DNA of 64,000 bases from NCED01 sp035493955 (GTDB taxonomy: Bacteria > Pseudomonadota > Alphaproteobacteria > Caulobacterales > Caulobacteraceae): the NCBI GenBank assembly GCA_035493955.1, contig DATJHI010000004.1, positions 124,001 through 188,000 on the forward strand, given 5' to 3'. Below are positions 59,636 to 64,000 of this stretch, piece by piece. Numbering within the stretch: position 1 is the stretch's first letter; the number at the start of each line of letters is the position of its first letter. The translations under genes were made by a program, and so were the position numbers. The notes under the pieces are model-generated. The model saw only the letters and a program-made list of their open reading frames with translations, was not told the origin of the DNA and searched no databases.

Positions 59636-60709
59636 ATGCCGTCCCTGTTCGATCCGGTTCAACTCGGTCCGTTCACACTCAAGAACCGGTTCGTCCTCTC
59701 GCCCATGACCCGCGAACGGTGCGATCTTGATGGCGTACCGACGGAGATCCACGCGGCCTATTACGCCCAACGCGCCACCGCCGGCCTGATCGTCACCGGC
59801 AACAATCGGATATCGCCGAACGCGGCCTGCAGTCCGCACAGCTCCGGCTTGCACTCGCAGGCCCAGGTGGCCGGCTATCGCCGGGTGACCGACGCCGTGC
59901 ACGCCAACGGCGGCGTGATCTTCGCACAGCTGTTTCACTCCGGGGCCGGCGGCCACCCGGACATATTGCCGGGGGCAGGCGAGCCGGTGTCGGCGTCGGC
60001 GGTTTCCTGGGGCGGGCCTGTCCGCACGGTCAACGGCTCCACGCCCTGCGTGGTGCCGAGGGCGCTGGAGGTCCATGAAATCCAGGACATCACGCAGACC
60101 TTCGCGGACTCCGCTCGCCTGGCCAAGGCGGCGGGATTCGACGGCGTCGAAATCCAGGCCGCTTCCGGCTATCTGATGGACCAGTTTTTTTCCTCGCGCA
60201 CCAACCGCCGGACCGACGCCTATGGCGGCGACGTCGTCAATCGCTGCAGGATACTGATGGAGACCTTCGAGGCGGTCGCGCCAGTGTTCGGCGCCGACCT
60301 GACCGGGATCAAGCTGTCGCCGGAATTCAACCGGCACGGGACAGTCGTCGACGACAATCCGCAGGAGACGTTCAGCCACCTCGCCACCGCGCTGTCGGAC
60401 CTGAAGGCGGGCTATCTGAACGTCGCCGACAACAGCATCGACACCGACTATCACGCCCTGCTGCGTCCCCTGTTCGACGGTCTCTACATCGCCAACGTCG
60501 GCTTCACCCCGGCGCGCGCCCAGGCCTATATTCGCGAGGGCAAGGCGGATCTTATCGCGTTCGGACGCCTGTTCATCGCCAACCCGGACCTTCCCGAGCG
60601 GATCCGCACCGGCGCGGAGCTCAATCCCCTGGACCCCACCACCCTCTATGCCGGCAATGCGCGCGGCCTGCTCGACTATCCCACCGTGGACGTCCAGAAC
60701 CGGCCCTAG
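59636..60709 (+). CDS. Old yellow enzyme family FMN oxidoreductase with altered active site
   Basis: A 357-residue TIM-barrel FMN protein of the OYE/NemA family: LFDPVQLGPFTLKNRFVLSP at the start, TNRRTDAYGGDVVNRCRILM in the middle and DLIAFGRLFIANPDLPERI near the end, including the FMN-phosphate site. The substrate-binding pair His and Asn of the HxxN block is replaced: Q174-A-A-S177-G-Y179; the Tyr proton donor (Y179) is kept. Canonical enzymes reduce activated alkenes; this one may use a different substrate or have another reaction. Start at ATG 59636. Confidence 0.85.
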   Translation: MPSLFDPVQLGPFTLKNRFVLSPMTRERCDLDGVPTEIHAAYYAQRATAGLIVTGNNRISPNAACSPHSSGLHSQAQVAGYRRVTDAVHANGGVIFAQLFHSGAGGHPDILPGAGEPVSASAVSWGGPVRTVNGSTPCVVPRALEVHEIQDITQTFADSARLAKAAGFDGVEIQAASGYLMDQFFSSRTNRRTDAYGGDVVNRCRILMETFEAVAPVFGADLTGIKLSPEFNRHGTVVDDNPQETFSHLATALSDLKAGYLNVADNSIDTDYHALLRPLFDGLYIANVGFTPARAQAYIREGKADLIAFGRLFIANPDLPERIRTGAELNPLDPTTLYAGNARGLLDYPTVDVQNRP

Positions 60710-60848
60710 GGGAAACGGGTGGGTTCGGCTAACCTCGAAGCTCGGAATCTGCTAGCGGTGGTTTTGTGCGAAGTGTTTACTCTCCCCGCCACCTGGACGA
60801 CTGACCAACGCTCGCTGCCTATCGCTCTAGGACTTTTGGGGGCCGGGT

Positions 60849-61643
60849 TTGTTTGCTGAGCCATATGAACACCTGGGCGCAAAGCGGCGCGGCATCAATT
60901 CGGTGGAGCAGGGCGTAGCCGTCCTGCAGGCGGTCGTGGATCTCAAGAAGGCGGCCTCGCTGAAGGAGATCGCCGAACAGGCGGGCATGGAGTCCAGCCA
61001 GACCCACCGCTACGTCTCGAGCCTGGTCAATTGCGGCATGCTCCGGCAGGACGCCGCGACGGGGCGCTACGACCTCGGTCCTACGGCCCTCCGGACCGGT
61101 ATCGCGGCGCTCTCAAGACACGACGCCTTGACCCGAGCGGAGGAGACGGCGCGGGATTTTTCCAACAGCAGCGGGGCGACGACGCTCGTGAGCGTCTGGG
61201 CGTCCGGCGGCCCTACCGTCATCCGCTGGAATCCCGGCTCGCCGCCCGTCTACACCATGCTGACCATCGGGTCGGTGCTGCCGGTGGCCACCTCGTCAAC
61301 GGGAAAGGTCTTCCTCGCCTTCCTGCCGGAGGCGCAGCTGGCGCCCGTGCTCCTCGCCGAAGGCCACAAGCTTCCCTTGGCGAAGGACCCCAGCCTGCTG
61401 AAGGAACGGGAGCGGATGCGCACCACCTTCCTGTGCGACATCGACAGTCCTCTGGTCCGGGGCCTGAGGGTCTTCGCCGCGCCGATCCTGGGGGTCAATG
61501 ACGCCTTGGTCGCGGTGGTCACCGCCTTCGTGCCGGAGTCTGTTCCGCGCAAATTGGACGAGGGCTATCGCAGGGGCCTGCTCGCGGCCTGCGCCAAGGC
61601 GACCTCCGACCTCGGGGGCAACTGGCTGGGACCGCGCCCCTGA
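60849..61643 (+). CDS. IclR-family transcriptional regulator
   Basis: A 264-residue regulator: winged helix (about residues 15-75, NSVEQGVAVLQAVVDLKKAA, then KEIAEQAGMESSQTHRYVSS) and the IclR ligand-binding domain (TTLVSVWASGGPTVIRWNPG, STGKVFLAFLPEAQLAPVL). It likely binds the substrate or an intermediate of the surrounding catabolic genes. It starts with TTG at 60849; the next in-frame ATG lies within the helix-turn-helix. A poly-G Shine-Dalgarno is 3-8 bp upstream. Confidence 0.85.
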   Translation: MFAEPYEHLGAKRRGINSVEQGVAVLQAVVDLKKAASLKEIAEQAGMESSQTHRYVSSLVNCGMLRQDAATGRYDLGPTALRTGIAALSRHDALTRAEETARDFSNSSGATTLVSVWASGGPTVIRWNPGSPPVYTMLTIGSVLPVATSSTGKVFLAFLPEAQLAPVLLAEGHKLPLAKDPSLLKERERMRTTFLCDIDSPLVRGLRVFAAPILGVNDALVAVVTAFVPESVPRKLDEGYRRGLLAACAKATSDLGGNWLGPRP

Positions 61644-61662
61644 AGATGCGGGCGGCGCTCGC

Positions 61663-61980
61663 CTAGTCTTCCGGCGCCACCGTGACGGCCATCCCGGCCA
61701 GGTCGTCGGCAACACGCAGCTGGCACGACAGGCGCGATGAGCCGGAACGATAGTTGTCCCCCTCTTCGAGCAACTCGAGCTCAAACTCGGAAGGAGGGGG
61801 GAAGCGGTCGTAGTCCGCCGGCTCGAGATAGACGTGGCACGTCGAGCACGAGGCGATGCCGCCGCATGTCGCCAGGATATCGAAGCCGTTCTTCTTCAGG
61901 CCGAGCATCAGCGACTGATCGATGAGACAATCCACGGTTCGCGTCGCGCCTTTGCGATCCGTCACGACAAATTCGACCAT
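61663..61980 (-). CDS. Adrenodoxin-type [2Fe-2S] ferredoxin
   Basis: A 105-residue ferredoxin with cluster ligands C39, C45, C48 and C86 in ATCGGIASCSTCHVYLEP and RLSCQL, the adrenodoxin/putidaredoxin layout. It carries electrons to a cytochrome P450 or ring-hydroxylating oxygenase; no P450 or ferredoxin reductase gene is beside it in this window. The start at 61980 gives the normal length. It is convergent with the IclR gene and has a good promoter far upstream (62161). Confidence 0.9.
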   Translation of the reverse strand: MVEFVVTDRKGATRTVDCLIDQSLMLGLKKNGFDILATCGGIASCSTCHVYLEPADYDRFPPPSEFELELLEEGDNYRSGSSRLSCQLRVADDLAGMAVTVAPED

Positions 61981-62563
61981 TCTGTTCGCCCACACTCTTG
62001 AAGTTGCTACGCCGCGGACCACCCGGGACGGGGGTCGCCTCATCGACATCCGCGGCGCCCCGGGGCCCGCGATTCGATGATTTGGCATACACTGCTGCCC
62101 TGACGCCAGCTACGAACGCCGGCGAAACCCGGCGGACCGAAGCTGGCCGGTTCATTGAACATTATACAAGTCAATCGCCCTGAGACAATACCGGGCCGAT
62201 TTTTACCGCCCGGTGGACCGCTCGTCCTCCTGGAACGGGGCAGGCGTTCCCAGGAAAGGCAGGCCCGGACCATCGCCAAACGGCCATGTAATTGTCCAAG
62301 GGACAACGGATAGGCGCATATGGAATTTTCTTGACATCATATCGGGCCGAGGCAATCTGCCTCGCCTGTGGCGCCGGCGACCAGCGGCTCCCCTACCAAA
62401 GGGCTTCGCGCCCCGACTATATTCAGATGTCGTTTCGACGACGATATAGGATGTGCGCGCCGTTATAAACCATGGCGTTATCGGCCCGCCGGCATAAAGC
62501 AGTCTTCTTAGAAATGCGGATGCCGACGATGGGCAATGAAGAGTGCGGGAAGAGACAAGGCTT
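61981..62563. other. Gene-free stretch between ferredoxin and VOC gene
   Basis: This 583-bp region has no convincing coding frame. It holds a minus-strand promoter candidate (62161-62188), TTGACA at 62331-62336 on the plus strand without a clear -10 partner, and a GTCGT-TTCG-ACGAC repeat at 62429-62442 upstream of the VOC gene. It is likely the two-way control region of the two divergent units. Confidence 0.4.
62161..62188 (-). promoter_or_regulatory. Candidate sigma-70 promoter of the ferredoxin gene
   Basis: On the minus strand TTGTCT (-35) and TATAAT (-10, perfect consensus) are separated by 16 bp. The leader to the ferredoxin start would be about 175 nt, rather long, so another element may lie between. 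Confidence 0.45.
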
Positions 62564-63085
62564 ATGAGCACCCCTGAGCAGCGGCCGAAGCCGGCCTTGG
62601 ACCTGAAGTTCATCTCCCACGGCACGCTGGAGAGCAAGGACCTCGATCAGACCCGGAAGTTCTACGAGGAATTTCTGGGCTTCGAGGTTGTCCGAGCGGG
62701 CGCTCGGTCCCTGTGGGCGCGCCTGGGCGGCGAACACATCTACGTCGTGATCATGGCCAGTCCGAACCACGCCGCGATGCCGTTCGCCAATCACAACGGA
62801 ATCGACGTCCACACCGACGCAGAGGTTGACCGCGCCCACGAGATCGTCGTTCGCGACGCCGAAAAGTGGGGCATACACCAGATCAGCAAGCCGCGGGTCC
62901 AGCACGGGACCTACAGCTTCTATTTCTGGGACGCCGACGAGAACGCCTGGGAGATTCTCTCCAATCCCAAGGGGGGATACGCCTGGATGTTCGAGCGGGG
63001 CGACCAAGAAGGTCGGGGTCACATGAGCAAGGATTTCCAGCGGCCGACAAGCGTCGCTGCGACCGGCTCTTCGAGTGCGGAATAG
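62564..63085 (+). CDS. VOC (glyoxalase/extradiol dioxygenase) family protein
   Basis: A 173-residue single VOC domain: LKFISHGTLESKDLDQTRKF then YEEFLGFEVVRAG and the acidic FWDADENAWEILSNP. Candidate metal ligands are the His in ISHGTL, the His in NHNGIDVH and the Glu in WEIL, all retained. It could be a dioxygenase, isomerase or resistance protein; exact function is unknown. The C-terminal tail (about 150-173) is disordered. The MFS gene follows after 36 bp. Confidence 0.8.
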   Translation: MSTPEQRPKPALDLKFISHGTLESKDLDQTRKFYEEFLGFEVVRAGARSLWARLGGEHIYVVIMASPNHAAMPFANHNGIDVHTDAEVDRAHEIVVRDAEKWGIHQISKPRVQHGTYSFYFWDADENAWEILSNPKGGYAWMFERGDQEGRGHMSKDFQRPTSVAATGSSSAE

Positions 63086-63121
63086 GTCACGGCGCGAGAA
63101 CGTCGGACACCGGAGGTCATC

Positions 63122-64000
63122 GTGAGCCAAGCTGCCCGCGTTCCCATGCAGGCGTCGTCCAGCATTGTCGGCGCCAACCAGGGAACCGCGGCCTTTGCGG
63201 CGATGATCGGCCTTACCTGGGGGCTCAGCACCATCGCCCTCATGGGGCTGGGCGTCTTCATAGGGCCGCTTCAGGCCGAGTTCGGCTGGACCCGCACCCA
63301 GGTGGCGCTGGTCTCCACCTTCATCAACCTCACCGCGGTCACCATGTCGCCGCTGCAGGGGGCGCTGATCGACCGGTTCGGGTCGCGCAGGGTGGTCCTT
63401 CCCTCTCTGGTCGTCTTCGCGGTCGGCCTGATGCTGCTCTACTTTCTGCCGCCGCAGATCGAAATGTTCTACCTGTCCTGGTGTATCATCGCCGCCTTCA
63501 GCGTGGGCCTGCTGCCGGGCAGCTTCCTGCGTGTCGTGGGGACTTGGTTCGACCGGAATCTGGGTCTGGCCATGGGCTTGGCCAACAGCGGGATCGGTCT
63601 GGGCAACATCATCGTGCCTCTGGTCGCTACGGCGGTGATCATCTCCTACGGCTGGCGGATGGCCTATGTGACGCTGGGGCTGGTGGTCCTGTTCGTCGTG
63701 TTGCCGGTCTGCTTTCTGTGGCTGAGGGAGAAGGAGCGGCCCGCGGTGGAATCGCCCGAGGCGCTGCTGGCCCGCAAGCGCACGGCCTCCCAGAAATTCA
63801 AGCAGGCCATCCGTAGCAAGCCCTTCATGATCATCGTCGTGGCGTTCTTCTTTATGGGCCTGGTGAACACGGCCCTGATCGCCCAGCAGGTGCCGATCCT
63901 GACCGACGCCGGCCTCTCGCGGCAGAAGGCGGCGTTCATCCAGTCGATGTTCGGGGTCTTCCTGATCGTGGGGCGCCTGGGGGCTGGCTTTCTGCTCGAC
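63122..64000 (+). CDS. MFS transporter, N-terminal part (runs off the window)
   Basis: A 293-codon fragment that is open to the window edge. The start GTG 63122 has GGAGG 5 bp upstream. Motif A is GALIDRFGSRRVVL in loop 2-3; further helices include LVSTFINLTAVTMSPLQG and MGLANSGIGLGNIIVPLV. It resembles the OFA/MCT-like MFS group that imports carboxylic acids. It is probably co-transcribed with the VOC gene and may import the substrate of the catabolic block. Confidence 0.75.
   Translation, partial: MSQAARVPMQASSSIVGANQGTAAFAAMIGLTWGLSTIALMGLGVFIGPLQAEFGWTRTQVALVSTFINLTAVTMSPLQGALIDRFGSRRVVLPSLVVFAVGLMLLYFLPPQIEMFYLSWCIIAAFSVGLLPGSFLRVVGTWFDRNLGLAMGLANSGIGLGNIIVPLVATAVIISYGWRMAYVTLGLVVLFVVLPVCFLWLREKERPAVESPEALLARKRTASQKFKQAIRSKPFMIIVVAFFFMGLVNTALIAQQVPILTDAGLSRQKAAFIQSMFGVFLIVGRLGAGFLLD

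Noticed and set aside
62429..62442. Repeat GTCGT-TTCG-ACGAC before the VOC gene
   Set aside because: Arms of 5 bp with a 4-bp centre are weak evidence; mentioned only in the region note.
1..64000. Mobile elements, CRISPR arrays, prophage, integrase and attachment sites
   Set aside because: No transposase, integrase or phage-like protein and no regularly spaced direct repeats were seen. The tRNA at the edge has no integrase beside it.

Overview
The window is GC-rich and densely coded. It fits an alphaproteobacterium, most likely of the Caulobacterales (Caulobacter/Phenylobacterium-like). The reasons are the two large TonB-dependent receptors, the ROSE-type thermometer before a small heat-shock gene, the COG4705 and TIGR02444 proteins, the secreted DUF6152 and DUF6265 proteins and the codon bias. 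The genus is inferred from gene content; no marker gene was compared. I see no insertion sequence, phage, integrase, CRISPR array or rRNA. The only RNA gene is a tRNA cut off by the left edge.

Layout. 1-5.0 kb: tRNA fragment, secreted DUF6152 protein, a CnrYXH-like anti-sigma / periplasmic sensor / ECF sigma operon, a pair formed by a secreted unknown protein and a DUF6152 protein, and a MarC membrane protein. 5.1-8.7 kb: stress island with two Hsp20 chaperones (the first behind a sigma-32-like promoter and a ROSE-like RNA thermometer), CsbD, a cold-shock protein and small unknowns. 8.7-14.9 kb: tandem DUF6265 proteins, an MFS exporter, a fatty-acid-hydroxylase-fold protein coupled to a membrane M48 protease homologue with a ruined zinc site, MipA and TIGR02444. 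15.0-19.1 kb: an export-targeted set of a Tat-signal ThDP enzyme, a c-type cytochrome and a signal-peptide class II aldolase, followed by a VanY-like lipoprotein. 19.0-24.2 kb: GGDEF-EAL protein, DUF3761 protein, PIG-V-like mannosyltransferase, PhoN phosphatase. 24.2-34.7 kb: TonB receptor in tandem with the phosphatase; divergently, a two-component system and a tripartite RND pump. 34.8-41.9 kb: COG4705 protein, an EmrA-EmrB-NodT-type pump, cupin, GlcG/HbpS. 42.3-50.1 kb: second TonB receptor, an unpaired response regulator, a two-lobed esterase, and a second copy of the unknown/DUF6152 pair. 50.1-54.8 kb: tyrosine/homogentisate pathway (hppD, hmgA, fah, Rieske protein) with a divergent MarR regulator and palindromic operators. 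55-64 kb: an unpaired histidine kinase, then a catabolic block (acyl-CoA ligase, EthD, old yellow enzyme homologue, IclR regulator, ferredoxin, VOC protein, MFS transporter running off the right edge).

How the parts work together. Many genes act at the envelope: two tripartite pumps, two TonB receptors, periplasmic hydrolases and metal- or stress-sensing regulators. Translational coupling by ATGA, GTGA or TTGA overlaps is frequent and defines the operons: ECF cassette, desaturase-M48, ThDP enzyme-cytochrome, RND, Emr, hmgA-fah-Rieske. Tyrosine would be taken through homogentisate to fumarate and acetoacetate, though no maleylacetoacetate isomerase gene is present here. The least explained parts are the export-targeted ThDP/cytochrome/aldolase set, the degenerate M48 homologue, the old yellow enzyme homologue lacking its usual His/Asn pair, the repeated unknown/DUF6152 cassette and the two-lobed esterase.
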